64,000 bases of DNA from Patella vulgata. Its lineage: Eukaryota; Mollusca; Gastropoda; Patellidae. Made by a program: the position numbers and the translations under genes. How positions within the stretch are numbered: position 1 is the first letter of the stretch; each line of letters starts with the position of its first letter. The notes beneath the pieces are model-generated. The model saw nothing but the letters and a program-made list of their open reading frames with translations, did no database searches and was not told the origin of the DNA. The DNA is taken from the NCBI RefSeq assembly GCF_932274485.2, contig NC_065887.2:42117201-42181200 (forward strand). The letters are read 5' to 3'. Below, in pieces: positions 24,000-35,018 of this stretch.

Positions 24000-24306
24000 G
24001 TCCTATCGTTCTGCCCCGACTGGCCTAATGAAGACGGGCATATGCCAAACAGTGTGCTATGAGGGAAATTTTCGAATTCCAACTGTCAAGGGTTCTTTTA
24101 CGTGCACGCCAATGTGTTCACGGGGTCTCGTTTTTTCGTATCATTCGAACGATTATGCAATGTCCCTTGCCAGGCCCCCAGTCCTGCACCAAGGGGGGAC
24201 CACGCCGGAAATTTCCGATAAACATTCTCGACCAACACCGGGATCAAATAAGGGATCCCCAGGTTAGCTAGCCAACGTATTACTCACCGAGCCACCGTGG
24301 TCCCTT
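24000..24306 (-). mobile_element. SINE-A, diverged copy
   Basis: Minus-oriented. The 3' end region near 24000 reads CCTATCGTTCTGCCCCGACTGG, and the 5' end near 24306 reads AGGGACCACGGTGGCTCGGTGAG. The segment corresponding to the pol III B box is present but mutated. About 40 bases of the usual CGGCACTACGGCCTACTC region are deleted. Confidence 0.75.
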
Positions 24307-24367
24307 ATTTAGTTAAAACAAAAGGTTTAATTGGACAGACGTATATTTATTTATATGCCCTGTAATC

Positions 24368-24721
24368 TTAAAGGTTCAATACCACTCTTGTTGTAACTGA
24401 ATAATATGTCCCAATCTTTATTCTGGTCAACAAATTGTACTATTTTACAATATTCCAATTAATTGATGATACAAATTTCATCTTAACACACCTAATTTAA
24501 AAAATTGGAAAAATTCAACTAAATGATTTGAAAAGCCTGACGTAAAGCTTTTCAAATGTGACTTGGATTTAAAAATATTTTGAAACCTTTGGACAAGTAA
24601 AATAGGATTTAATGGATAATTTACACAACAGGTGGAAATTAACACATCTAATACTTAGAATAAGGCTATTTTTTTATTTTCTGGAGCTGTCAAGCCAGCA
24701 AGAGTGTTATTGTCCCTTTAA
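24368..24721. mobile_element. MITE family 3 (TTAA target)
   Basis: TTAA at 24368-24371 followed by AGGTTCAATACCACTCTTG; the right end is CAAGAGTGTTATTGTCCCT followed by TTAA at 24718-24721. The ends are inverted repeats of about 20 bases. Length 354 bp, non-coding. It is the third family here with a TTAA target and a TIR starting AG. Confidence 0.7.
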
Positions 24722-25256
24722 ACCGAACATCCTGCTCTTTCGTCAAGGGTCTCTTGCAAAGTACTAGTTCTAATTACCTAGTGGGGAGGGGGAACTGGGC
24801 TCTATCAAAGGGGCCTCAAAATCAGTTCTAATTACAATTTTTATGTAAAGCATACAATTTATAATTTTATGATAATGTTGTTTATGTTTGTGCCAAATGA
24901 ATATATCTATCTACCATTCTGACATACAAATAGCATCTGGGCGGACGATGATAACCAATATAATATGTCCCCTTTTCATTGTTGATCTATGGGCCCCAGG
25001 GTCATTTTCAGCCAGATGCCCCATGCAAGCTTAATCTGGCCCCGATTCTAAAACAAACATATTAGGGGTAATTCTTTTAGTATTGTACTAATAATCTAAC
25101 TGCGAAAATTACTCGCACCCCGCGTCAGTGTCATTGCTTACACACATATATACGTGTGGCGACGAGTACTGGGTGACGTAAGCAATGAAAACGGAACGAG
25201 TAAACATATTAAAATCAATGAATTGTAGATATATGAAAATAACAATATTAACTTAC

Positions 25257-25424
25257 ATGTGGGTTATTATAGCTCATATATTGACATAAAACATCGCTAA
25301 ATCTTGATGTAATATTAATAACAATATCACAATATTCCTCTATGATTCTAATGGATGTTACATGTAATCGGCTAACACACTCTTCTTTCATTCCCACGGT
25401 CTCTCGCTTCGCTTCTGTAGCGAA
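25257..25424 (-). CDS. Upstream exon of the Ser-rich nuclear-type protein
   Basis: A 168-base minus-strand exon of 56 codons beginning FATEAKRETVGMKEECVSRL, then an EEYCDIVINITSRFSDVLCQ segment. It lies between acceptor TGTGCAG and donor GTAAGT and is phase 0 at both ends. Joined to the large exon at 17014-18384 it continues a predicted helical region (…MSYNNPH then VLEDSKRRIDKLL…), suggesting a coiled-coil or helical-bundle N-terminal part. An alternative acceptor (TTATTTTAG, 21 bases further upstream) is also in frame. A possible further upstream exon around 25470-25517 ends at a GTAAAA donor, but the resulting intron would be only about 44 bases, so I do not call it. No family is recognised. 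Confidence 0.55.
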
Positions 25425-25739
25425 CTGCACACATTGCCAACACACGTAAAACTAAAATAACATTTTACCTGAACATCAGAGTCAGTGCTGGCATCCTGTA
25501 CCCGTGCATTCACTATCCTAGCTTAGCCAATTCAACACGGGTGAACTTAAAGTTCGAGCTATATTATAATAGCATCGTTGATGGTAGAGTTGTAAGCAAG
25601 CCCGGGGAGAGCGGTGGGCTGTTGGGAAGTTTGTACAAGCGAGAGTGTTATAGGACTAGAGCTAGTGGCATGAGTCATTGCTACAGATGATTCATCTAGC
25701 TTACACTACCTATACTATATGCTAGGAGGTATACTATTA

Positions 25740-27180
25740 CTCTTTCATTCTTAACACACACACAAATATTTTAAAAAATATCAAGTATTTCTATTTCTCC
25801 ATTATTAACACATGCAAATATTAAACAAATATAAACTATTTCTATTTCTTCATTATTAACACATACAAAATATATTTATATTAAAAAATATAGTATTTAC
25901 ATATTCCAAAGCAAGATAAATACCTCTTCATTCCTAGGACATTCAAATACAAAACACTCGCATTTACAGTTCTAAGACTAGACGCGTCTTCAATTTTAGC
26001 ATATTCAAATCAATGTACAGTTCTAAAATTAAACAAACAAAGACTAACACGCACACACACATAAATACAAACAAAAAACAAAAACGCATTTACAATTCTA
26101 AAAATAAACAAACAATTAACACACACAAATACAGTTCTATAAAAATAAACAAACAAATATGAACACATACAAATACAGTTCTAAAAATAAACAAAAAAAT
26201 ATTAACACACACAAATACAGTTCTAAAAATAAACAAACAATTAACACACACAAATACAGTTCTAAAAATAAACAAACAAATATTAACACATACAAATACA
26301 GTTCTAAAAATAAACAAACAATTAAAACATACAAATACAGTTCTAAAAATAAACAAACAAATATTAACACACACAAATACAGTTCTAAAAATAAACAAAC
26401 AAATATTAACACACACAAATACAGTTCTAAAAATAAACAAACAATTAACACATATACAAATACAGTTCTAAAAATAAACAAATAAAAATATGAACACATA
26501 CAAATATAAAATGCCAGATTTATAGTTCGAAAACCAAAAAAACAAATGCGTTTTAATTTTAACACATTCAAATACAAAATACCCAAGTTTAACCTTTACA
26601 TTTTCATTCAGAATAAAAAAAATTTCTAATGCACAGAAGAAAAAAAACAGTTCTTTACTTCTAATGCACGGGGAAAAAATCATTTCTTTATTTCTAATGC
26701 AAAAATATAAAATGAAAATATCAATTTTCATTCCTAATACTACTTCTTCATTCCTAATGCCAACCAAAGCAAAAATTATTCATTCCTAATGGAAATAAAT
26801 AAATAACTAATAATATTACTTCTTCATTCCTAATGCACAAAAAACAAATACCACTTCTTCATTTCTAATGCACAAAAAACAAATACCACTTCTTCATTTC
26901 TAGTGCACAAAAAACAAATACCACTTCTTCATTTCTAATGAAACAAATACCACTTCTTCATTCCTAATGCACTGAAAAAAAAAATAGTTCTTCATTCCTA
27001 ATGCACTGAAATAGAAAACTAGTTCTTCATTCCTAATGCACTGATATAGAAAACTAGTTCTTCATTCCTAATGCACTGAAATAGAAAACTAATATATCAC
27101 TTCTTCATTTCTAATGAACAGAAATAGAAAATAGTATTAGTTCTTCATTTCTAATGCACAGAAATATATAAATAATGATT
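25740..27180. repeat. Compound minisatellite block
   Basis: Two main arrays lie in a wider zone of related units. At 26086-26500, units of 39-42 bases containing AACACACACAAATACAGTTC followed by TAAAAATAAACAAACAA recur about ten times. At 26820-27165, units containing ACTTCTTCATT(T/C)CTAATGCAC recur about ten times. Long minus-strand frames here are only translations of these units. The zone lies upstream of the minus-strand exon at 25257-25424. Confidence 0.8.
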
Positions 27181-27261
27181 AGCGCATTTGGAAAAAAAAC
27201 AAAAACATCATTTACTTTTTGTATCTAGAAAGACAAATGTAACGTAAAAGTTATGTTTAAA

Positions 27262-27330
27262 AAAATGAAATGGGTTTTATTAAAGTCTTACTGTTCTGCA
27301 CCGACTATGCTAATAAAGACGGGTGTTAAA
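27262..27330 (-). mobile_element. SINE-A 3' end fragment
   Basis: ATGAAATGGGTTTTATTAAAGTC followed by TTACTGTTCTGCACCGACT and GCTAATAAAGACGGG: the 3' end of SINE-A on the minus strand, with the rest absent. Confidence 0.65.
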
Positions 27331-27719
27331 AGAAAGTGAAGAACTTTTATTGTATTTCAATTATACAAACAAAAATAATTTGTTGCAAATGAAAGGATTT
27401 GTTGCAAATGAAAGGATTTGTTGCAAATGAAATTATTTATACAAGGAAATTACAAAAGAAATTGAGCACAATTTGTATTTCGGTATGTAGAAATAACTTA
27501 CTCTGTATAATGTTTTCTGTTCACAACCACTCCGATTTTTAACAATAACGTAACAATAAAAAACTATTTATTTCCAGAATTAGATCTCTTTATTTTAAAT
27601 GTATTGCTAAAGGTGGAATACAAATGCGTTTTTAATAGAAATTTCACGTCATTTTCTTCGACCGAGTTTGGCATTTTAAACAAGTATATGATCATATGTT
27701 GTGCATTGTAGAATAATAC

Positions 27720-27875
27720 AATGTTTGTTCGGCAGCGTGCAGTTGAATCGTGTTACGTTATTTGTTATTGGCGAATAACAAATAAAGAAACAGAATGTGT
27801 TTCGTTATTCAGGATTCAAATTTTGAATAACGAATAACGAGGCAGAACATGTTTCGTCATTCGGAATTGAAAAAA
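27720..27875. repeat. GTTATTCG/CGAATAAC palindrome-rich repeat, single copy
   Basis: Starts GGCAGCGTGCAGTTGAATCG and continues with alternating GTTATT and GAATAAC motifs. It is the same repeat that forms an array at 53402-54255 in the DNAJC1 locus, where the start reads GGCAGTGTGAAGTTGGATCG. Confidence 0.6.
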
Positions 27876-28144
27876 AAGAGTTACGTTTTCTTAGAAATTT
27901 CATATCATCGTTGTCCATTTGTCAAGTAAACTGTTTCTTTATTTTTAATTGACTTGTGATTAAAATCAGTACCTTGTCTAAAATTATTGTCCTTTAATTG
28001 GGAAAATAATTTTTTTTAAAGAAATTTACATAAAGGTTTTGGTCTAATCATGTATCCAACACCATAAATCATCATCTCAGAATTGAAATAGGAATGGCGT
28101 AGACCTTTTCAAAGACGAATATCAGTTACTAACAAGAACACCTG

Positions 28145-28250
28145 ATATCACATCTTGTTTGATATGTCGACCATAATAACTTGTTTGATATGTCGATCAT
28201 AGTAAGTTGTTGGATATGTCGATTATAGTAAGTTGTTGGATATGTCGAAC
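28145..28250. repeat. Minisatellite of about 30 bp, four copies
   Basis: Unit GTTGGATATGTCGA-TATAGTAA-type, four head-to-tail copies. Confidence 0.75.
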
Positions 28251-29591
28251 AGAACCACGTTTGAGTAAAGTAGAATTGAATGTCTTCTTTAACGGGTTTT
28301 TGTATCAGGACTAGCACATTTTGTCTCGTCTTTACTTCAGGACTATAATTTACTATATACAATAACCTATTATTCCGTCTATATTCGAGAAAGATAATTT
28401 ACTATAACAACCTACCTATTGTACGTGGAAATAACCCGTTAAAGAATCGCACACGCGTCATGATATTATTCAGTTTCATTCGAGGCAGCGTGTGCTTAAT
28501 GTTTTTGATACACCTTACACTGCTTTGCCATGGTAACGTCATCTACTTTAGTGGACCATCTTGATAAAGTTCACGTAATATTAAACTATTTTTTTTATGT
28601 ACTTTGAATATAATCGCCCTCCGGACTCCATACTACAGCAGGCCATCTTGACAAATCGGCCCCGTTTGTCGCGACGCAGGAGCGCCATCACGTAGTGATC
28701 TCTAAAACTATTATGGCTACTTCCGCCTTCATTTCTATCGGGTTTGGAGCTCAAAGTACGGCAATAAACTCGCTCTAACTTGACTGAATGAAAAATCTAA
28801 CATACCTTTTGACTTTGTGGAATAACAATCTATAATTCTACTGATCTTTTTTTTGAACATCTTATCGGATTCCTGAGAACAGATGTAGGCCTATTTTCTT
28901 CATGATCACCATCAAAACATTGAAGAATCCATTATGTCGTAAATTTTATGTTAATTAGATTGCCATTACTTAGATTTTCCTTTTTCTCACTGTTTTATTG
29001 TCGATTTGGGATGATACGAATATTTAGTATATATTAAAGACGTCTCTATTCATTTGACCTCATTTGACGTTTAAACCTTATAATGTACATGAATTTTAGG
29101 TACTATTTTTTTTGCGGATGAATACAGCTGTTCTGTATTGTATTCTGTTGTAGACTGTGAAAATTTTGGATCCATGTGTCGACGCTTTAAATCACATGGA
29201 TCCATTAAACCTTCTAACTGTTTAATTCCATTTTTTTCATTGAAGATTCTTATATTACAAATCTTTCCTTACACTAGAAACGTAATCACTGGATAAAATC
29301 CAGGTACTATTAAACTAATTTTTTTATGGACTTTGAATATGATTGCACTTCAGACTGGATACTTTATTCTGTCTTATTCGAACTGAACGACATTGATTCT
29401 TGCCAACCGAATGATATACATGACAACTCGCACAAACTGAACATACTCATATTTCCGTATCCCGGCCAAGTCGTCTGCTGGCATATCCCTGTAATTAGAC
29501 AAATGTTTGTATTGTTGGCGGAGGTAAATGTATAATCTGACGTGCCATGATATACCTGTCATCTGCGAAACCAAGATTGTCGTTATCTATA

Positions 29592-29626
<35 letters not shown>

Positions 29627-29662
29627 GTAATAGGTTCCAATATGTCCACGGCAATTATTAAA
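28251..29662. other. Intergenic DNA; two diverged direct repeats and a short hairpin
   Basis: A segment of about 65 bases (ATTAAACTATTTTTTTTATG and TACTTTGAATATAAT) at 28578-28635 recurs, diverged, at 29308-29365. A perfect 11-base inverted pair GGATCCATGTG / CACATGGATCC lies at 29169-29204. An (AT)n run is at about 29590-29620. No gene is supported. Confidence 0.45.
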
Positions 29663-30014
29663 GAAATGAAATGAAATGGGTTTAACGTCCTACTGTTCTG
29701 CTCCTAAACTGGGCTAATGAAGACGAGCATACGCCATACAGTGTGCTATGAGGGAAATTGTGCCCGGGCAGCGGCGCTACGGCCTACTCTTATATGGAAT
29801 TCCAACTGCCAAGGGATCTTTTACGTACACGCCAATGTGTACACGGGACCTTGGTTTTTCGTCCCATTCGAACGACTAGACAGCTGTCCTGCATCACTGA
29901 CAAGGGGAAACCACACCGGAAAATCTGGATGAACTTTCTCGACCAATGCAGGGATCGAACATCCGACCTCCAGGCTAGCGAGCCAGCGTCTTTCCAATTT
30001 AGCCTCTTGATTCC
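29663..30014 (-). mobile_element. SINE-A, full-length, with target duplication
   Basis: Minus-oriented copy with all parts: 3' tail (TTTCA)n, GGACGTTAAACCC, the CCGGGCACAATTTCCCTC region, the GACAGCTGTCTAGTCGTTCG core, a B-box-like GTTCGATCCCTGC, and the 5' end. An exact 11-base target duplication CAATTATTAAA flanks it (29652-29662 and 30015-30025), so the insertion is relatively recent. Confidence 0.9.
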
Positions 30015-30026
30015 CAATTATTAAAT

Positions 30027-30432
30027 TTCGTGAAATGAAATGAAATTAAGTCCTAGTTTTCGGCACCGACTGAGCTAATGAAGAGGGGGCTTTGATTTAA
30101 ATTTTGCCTACTCTTATTTCCAGTCCACCTATCAAGTGTTCGTTTACGTGTGCTCGCTAACGAACGACTAGACGCCGGTTCTCTCCAGTCCCTTCGTCCA
30201 GCATCACTGACACTGAGCCTCAGTCGTGGGAAACGGGGGATATGACAACAAACAGCGTCTAGTAATCCGGATTGGACAAAAACGTGAGGTCCCGTGTTTC
30301 GAAATAAGAGTAGGTCATAACGCCTTTTGGCCCGGCAAAATGTCCCTCATTGCACACCGGATCGTGTATGGTCGTTTTCATTATCCCGGTAGGTGCAGAA
30401 AAGTAGGACGTTAAGCCCTATTTTATTTCGAC
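30027..30432. mobile_element. Fold-back SINE-A: two 3' halves in opposite orientation
   Basis: From 30027 a minus-oriented SINE-A 3' half runs to about 30220. It switches near 30220 into a plus-oriented 3' half that ends at 30432 with AAGTAGGACGTTAAGCCCT and a TTTTATTTC tail. Both arms therefore end in SINE 3' tails and meet near the middle of the SINE. Neither arm keeps the tRNA-like head. The arms are diverged from each other and from the standard family. Confidence 0.7.
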
Positions 30433-30523
30433 TACAAGAAATATATATTAGTTTGGACAAAATAGCGGAAAGTGTGTATACGGTAACTGTCTGGCTGGGC
30501 GTTCGCGTATGAAGTTAAAGAGG

Positions 30524-30663
30524 GAAATGAAATGAAGTGAAATGGAGTTTAACGTCCTCCTGTTCTGCTCCTAACCTGGGCTAATGAAGACGGGCATACG
30601 CCATACAGTGTGCTATGAGGGAAATTTTGCCCGGACAGCGGCACTACGGCCTACTCTTATATC
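30524..30663 (-). mobile_element. SINE-A, 5'-truncated insertion with long target duplication
   Basis: Only about 140 bases of the SINE 3' end are present (tail to the CTACTCTTATATCG segment). It is flanked by a 23-base target duplication that starts GTTCGCGTATGAAGTTAAAG, at 30501-30523 and again at 30664-30686. The duplication proves insertion of an already truncated copy, as expected for incomplete target-primed reverse transcription. Confidence 0.9.
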
Positions 30664-30686
30664 GTTCGCGTATGAAGTTAAAGAGG

Positions 30687-31437
30687 GGATTTACAGGAAA
30701 TGGTATCTCAATCTACCAGTTAACAATGTGTTTTTCATACTTCCAACCATAGATTAACTTCGTAATTTATTTCTTCTCGACCATATTCACGTTAAATTTC
30801 GTACGACCTTTGACTCTGTATAGACAATTACAGTTTTTTGTCCAGACCAATAATGGCTAGTGGGACCAATCTGAGCTGGTGCGATCGAGGCTAATGCTCT
30901 ATCTGTATTATGATTTCTATAGTGACCATCATACAAATTTACGAGTGAGATCTGGTATGGTCAGACATTTTTATTACATGATCATTACAGTCTTCAGTTT
31001 ATCAAAGTAATGATCATTAATTTGTCGGAAATAAACGAGTATGTATAAGACATATGGTGACATAACACATTGACGTTTACAGATAACACGGCGTACCTAT
31101 TGACTAATCAGTAATCCAATCGTAACATCGAGGTTTATTCCGTCGCGTCGTCATAATTATTCATCAGACAACGGAAAGCGACAAGGACAACCGACTACCA
31201 TTATTTAATACCCATCAACTGTCCAAGGGTCATGACAACAAATGATAAGCATTGTCTGAAGATTTCTAATCGACGTTTTATTTATTGATGTTTGGCCTTT
31301 GATGGTTGTTGATTCTGAAGACTTGGCCATATGTAATACAAGGGCAGTCGAAGTTTGGTATCTGGTCAGAATCGTATCCCTCCTTACATATGTGTGGTGG
31401 TGGTGGTGGTGGTGTATGTGGTGGTGCTGGGGTGTTG
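30687..31437. other. Intergenic DNA without feature
   Basis: Only a (GGT)n microsatellite at about 31391-31425 is notable. Confidence 0.45.
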
Positions 31438-31670
31438 GGGGCGGGGGTCTAACGTGTGCTCGTGCTCGTTACATAATAAGGTCTGTAATTGAGTCAAGTG
31501 GTTTGTTTTTGATCCCAAGTCTGTGCGTTGTACGTGGCAAGGAGTAGAAACGCCCGTCCAACCCTGTGGGTTTTCTCCGGGTCCCCCGGTTTCCTCCAAC
31601 GCTCAATCGAACTATGTGTTGATCTCGAAATGGCATAGCTTGTGTTGGGTGGACGTTAAACCCGTTAATC
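31438..31670 (+). mobile_element. SINE-B, diverged copy
   Basis: Plus-oriented. It retains tRNA-like sequence (ATAAGGTCTGTAATTGAGTC), the core GGGTTTTCTCCGGG and CCGGTTTCCTCC, and the 3' end GTGGACGTTAAACCC. The start is merged with a G/T-rich tract. Confidence 0.75.
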
Positions 31671-31734
31671 AGTATATATTATGAGCCCTGAACATCACGG
31701 GAAGCGAAGAGTTGGGGTGGGGGCAAAATTAGAC

Positions 31735-32012
31735 ATTTGAGAAAATAACACCATGAGTAGTATGAGACCGCAAAATGTAACTTGGGAACAGTTAGTAAGG
31801 AAAAGGTCTTTATTGCAGAAATTGTTCCCGGACAGAGGGTTCAAACTGGTGAGAATACGAGCACACCAACAAGGCCATGAGTGGAAACCAGTTTCACGAC
31901 CCATCCAAACAACTAGATGATTTAGCCAGGCCTCCTGTCCTGATGCGGAGCTGACAAGACGTTGAGGAGGAAGTTTCTCGGCCAACTGGGATCGAACCTC
32001 ACTCTGACCTGA
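31735..32012 (-). mobile_element. Old SINE related to SINE-A
   Basis: Minus-oriented and strongly diverged. GAGGAAGTTTCTCGGCCAAC followed by GGGATCGAACC matches the region downstream of and including the B box of SINE-A. The remainder corresponds only in outline, and the 3' tail is not clear. Confidence 0.45.
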
Positions 32013-32755
32013 AACTATGCGGCTTTATTTGACGAGAGTGAAACCGGCCGGTATATCGAGGATGTGTTATCTGGACTATGATCAATAGTAAAGTATGAGA
32101 GAGAAATACAAGCGATGAATAAGCATGTATTTATATCTTCAACTGGCCCGGTAAATATTGATCGCATCACAGCTCACATACACTGTTAAACTATAGCCTA
32201 CTATTTTCACAATAGAGCTTCTAATGACGTAATCGCATAACCGTGTATTACTTTAAAGTGGACACAACACCCACTCTCACAAACACCCCCGTCTCAAAAT
32301 ATCTCGTCTCACAACACCTCCGTCTAACAATTGGTGACAATTCGTCAATTGGTCTCCGGCATTCTGCATGGCACATACGACAGTACAATATCGACTAAGA
32401 CCGAACAGGACGTCATCGCTATCATCTTGGAATTGTGACGTCATATCAGAAATCGAATGCGCAATCGTTCAAGGAATCAGCATACCACCTTTCATGTCGA
32501 TCGTACTTGCATTTGTGAGGCCTTGTTTTTTTTTCTAATAGCGTCGACCCTAAGAAGAACAACACGAACAAGATGAGTAGTACAAAAATTGGTAAAAGTT
32601 ATTTGATTCCTCATACTTTTATTATCCATTTATTCATGTATACAAATAGTGTGTACGTAGTAAATATATATATTAGGAATTGACGAATAGCCAGGGCAAA
32701 CGTAGCCACGCCCCTTATGAATAAAGGGAGATAATCAAACTTTGACCCGCACTAA
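32013..32755. other. Intergenic DNA without feature
   Basis: Mixed composition; no repeat, gene or transposon end recognised. Confidence 0.4.
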
Positions 32756-33003
32756 GGGGGTACTCGATTGAACGTTCCAGAATTGAATTCTCTCAATCCC
32801 AAAATAGTGACAATCGAGTGAAAAGTGGTATTTCGGGCAACAACGCATGCGTCGACTGGATAAGTAAATATCTCAACCAACCATGCAGCCGAAACATATT
32901 TGTTGTGTTTAATTACGTCACGATTCTACTCACATCATGTCCGTAGCTGTCACTCGATTGCTGTCGATTTGGGACGTTCTGGAGTGTGAATCGAGCATCC
33001 CCT
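32756..33003. mobile_element. MITE-like element, GGGG(G/A)T-CTCGATT ends
   Basis: The left end GGGGGTACTCGATTGAACGT and the right end (whose complement is GGGGATGCTCGATTCACACT) are inverted repeats. CCAGAA and ACAATCGAGTG-type sub-terminal motifs are also mirrored. About 248 bp, no coding capacity. Confidence 0.55.
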
Positions 33004-33606
33004 GTGTCAAACAAAAATGGCGACACCCAGCGATTTGTCATAAGGTATCTTCCTTACATTCATTAAGGCAGAAACAGCGAGCTACGTCCTTTTCAAAGGG
33101 CATGTTTTAAATCTCTGTCACTTTCGATTGGTATTGCTTTAAAGTAGGTAAGTCTCTAACTCAATATCATCCAAAGTCTTCGACATTGAAAAACGAATTA
33201 ATTGTCAATTGTAATCAACATTGATGTTGTGATCTTACTGGGAAAAGATGGGCTTCTGATATCCAATATTTAAGACAAAATAAACAGTTTACCATTAGTA
33301 CACGAATCGCGTACTATAATGCATTTCAGCGCCATTTGTAACACGGGACTCGAAGAACGAGATTAGACATATTCAACAAGTCAAGTCAAACAGTGACGGC
33401 ATTTTCTTATCTGGAGAGCATGCGCAATATATACTATCGGTGTAGATTGCCATTCGATTGAGACTTCTGGCGTATATCGCCGAACATAATTGATTAGACA
33501 TTAGAGTAAAACCAGAAGCGACTGAATGTAAATCAGTTTATATACCTTCATATTACATTATTATATGCATTACGGAACCATATTTGTATCAAGTTCACGT
33601 CCCTAA
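33004..33606. other. Intergenic DNA without feature
   Basis: No gene or repeat that I can support. Confidence 0.4.
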
Positions 33607-33668
33607 TATTAACCAGTTCGAAGCAGAACAGTAGGACGTTAAACCCCATTTCATTTCATTTCATTTCC
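33607..33668 (+). mobile_element. SINE-A 3' tail fragment
   Basis: AAGCAGAACAGTAGGACGTT followed by AAACCCC and four ATTTC repeats. Only the last 60 bases of a plus-oriented SINE-A. Confidence 0.8.
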
Positions 33669-33884
33669 CTAATATTAGCGATTTAGCTCCTTTAAATTCC
33701 ATTCATGTTTTCACTCGGATTTACCGTAGCATGAAAAAATCTGACGAACCGTACCAGACGACAATAGGTGTCAACACAGAAGAATATACTGTAACAGAAG
33801 CTCACTGTAACTGTAAAGCAGGGTAAATGTCTATTCATGCGACAAGTGACAGGACCCCTTTAAATGAATATTTTGTGATCATCG

Positions 33885-34385
33885 CTCTATAAATATTGAC
33901 GCTATATAAATATTGTATAGATATTGACGCTGTGTAAATATTGACACTGTATAAATATTGACACTGTATAGATATGGCCGCTGTATAGATATTGACACTG
34001 TATAGATATTGACGCTGTATAGATATTGACACTGTATAGATATGGACGCTGTATAGATATTGACGCTGTATAAATACTGACACTGTATAGATATTGACGA
34101 TGTATAGATGTTGAAACTGTATAGATATTGACGATGTATAGATGTTGACGCTGTATAGTTATTGATGCTGTATAAATATTGACACTGTATAGATATTGAT
34201 GCTGTATAAATATTGTATAGACATTGACGATGTATAGATATTGAAACTGTATAAATAATGTATAGATATTGACGATGTATAGATATTGAAACTGTATAAA
34301 TATTGTATAGATATTGACGATGTATAGATATTGACGATGTATAGATACTGTATAGATATTAACAGATGTATAGATATTATCACTG
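33885..34385. repeat. 17-bp satellite, about 30 copies
   Basis: Unit TGTATAGATATTGACGC (17 bases) with variants (CACTG, GATG, and 5-base-shorter versions) repeated for about 500 bp. Because 17 is not a multiple of 3, a stop-free unit gives a 17-residue protein repeat in each frame. This explains the long minus-strand frame with repeated YLYSVNIYTASIS, which is not a gene. Confidence 0.9.
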
Positions 34386-34744
34386 CGACATCTACCGTTG
34401 TATTTTACTGTGTAGTTTAGAACACTGGCAACTGACAACAAATTAAACGTTACATTGCCGACAACGCTAACCCCAACATGTACATTGCGGAACATCATTG
34501 GTCCATTAACTATTAATTTAGATAGTAATTATGGGCAGTTTATTTATATCGGTGCGGTTGCAGACTACTCAACTGCAAAATAGGGCATTTTCAACCATGT
34601 CTGCTTTACATCATTCGAACGGGCATCAATGAAGCTTTTTGGGAAATATATAGTTCATTTAAATCTGAGTCGAAATAATATTCGTTGGGACCATGGGGTC
34701 GTTCCTAGATATAGTCTGTCTCCCGTTTAGCTTCCACTAAGTCA

Positions 34745-35018
34745 GGGGGGGGGGGGCTGAATGGTTTGCGTGCGCGCGCTGTATCATAAAGTCTGTCATT
34801 GAGTCGACTGGCGTGGTTTCGAATCCCCGGTTGTACGTGGCAAGGAGTAGGGTCGCCTGTCCAACCTCGTGGGTTTTCTCCGGGCCCTCCGGTTTCCTCC
34901 CACTGCGAAAGACCCCTACGCGCAAGCGAATTATGTAAATAAAATTAAACCATATGTTAGTCCCGAAATGACCTAGTTTGTGTCGAGTGGACGTTAAACC
35001 CCATTTCTCTCTCTCTCT
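34745..35018 (+). mobile_element. SINE-B, full-length, with target duplication
   Basis: Plus-oriented. G-run, tRNA-like head (GAATGGTTTGCGTGCGCGC and the B-box-like GGTTTCGAATCCCCGG), core GGGTTTTCTCCGGGCCCTCC and GGTTTCCTCCCACTGC, then TTAGTCCCGAAATGACCTAG and the 3' end GTGGACGTTAAACCCCATTT with a (CT)n tail. An exact 11-base target duplication CCACTAAGTCA lies at 34734-34744 and 35019-35029. The core resembles widely conserved metazoan SINE domains; I do not assign a named domain with certainty. Confidence 0.9.

Noticed and set aside
25425-25520. Extra upstream exon (VNARVQDASTDSDVQ) with GTAAAA donor
   Set aside because: The intron to the next exon would be only about 44 bases and the acceptor before it is poor, so it was left out of the gene.
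26090-26586. Overlapping frames of 100-149 codons with repeated FRTVFVCVN or SSKNKQTN-type peptides
   Set aside because: All three are translations of the same 39-42-bp minisatellite on both strands.
28568-29365. Two direct repeats of about 65 bases flanking 0.7 kb, possible long terminal repeats
   Set aside because: Too short and diverged, and the interior has no retroelement features. I saw no LTR-type, retrovirus-like or Polinton-like element in the window.
33835-34498. Long minus-strand frame with a repeated YSVNIYT-type peptide
   Set aside because: It is entirely explained by a stop-free 17-bp satellite; no start context or domain.
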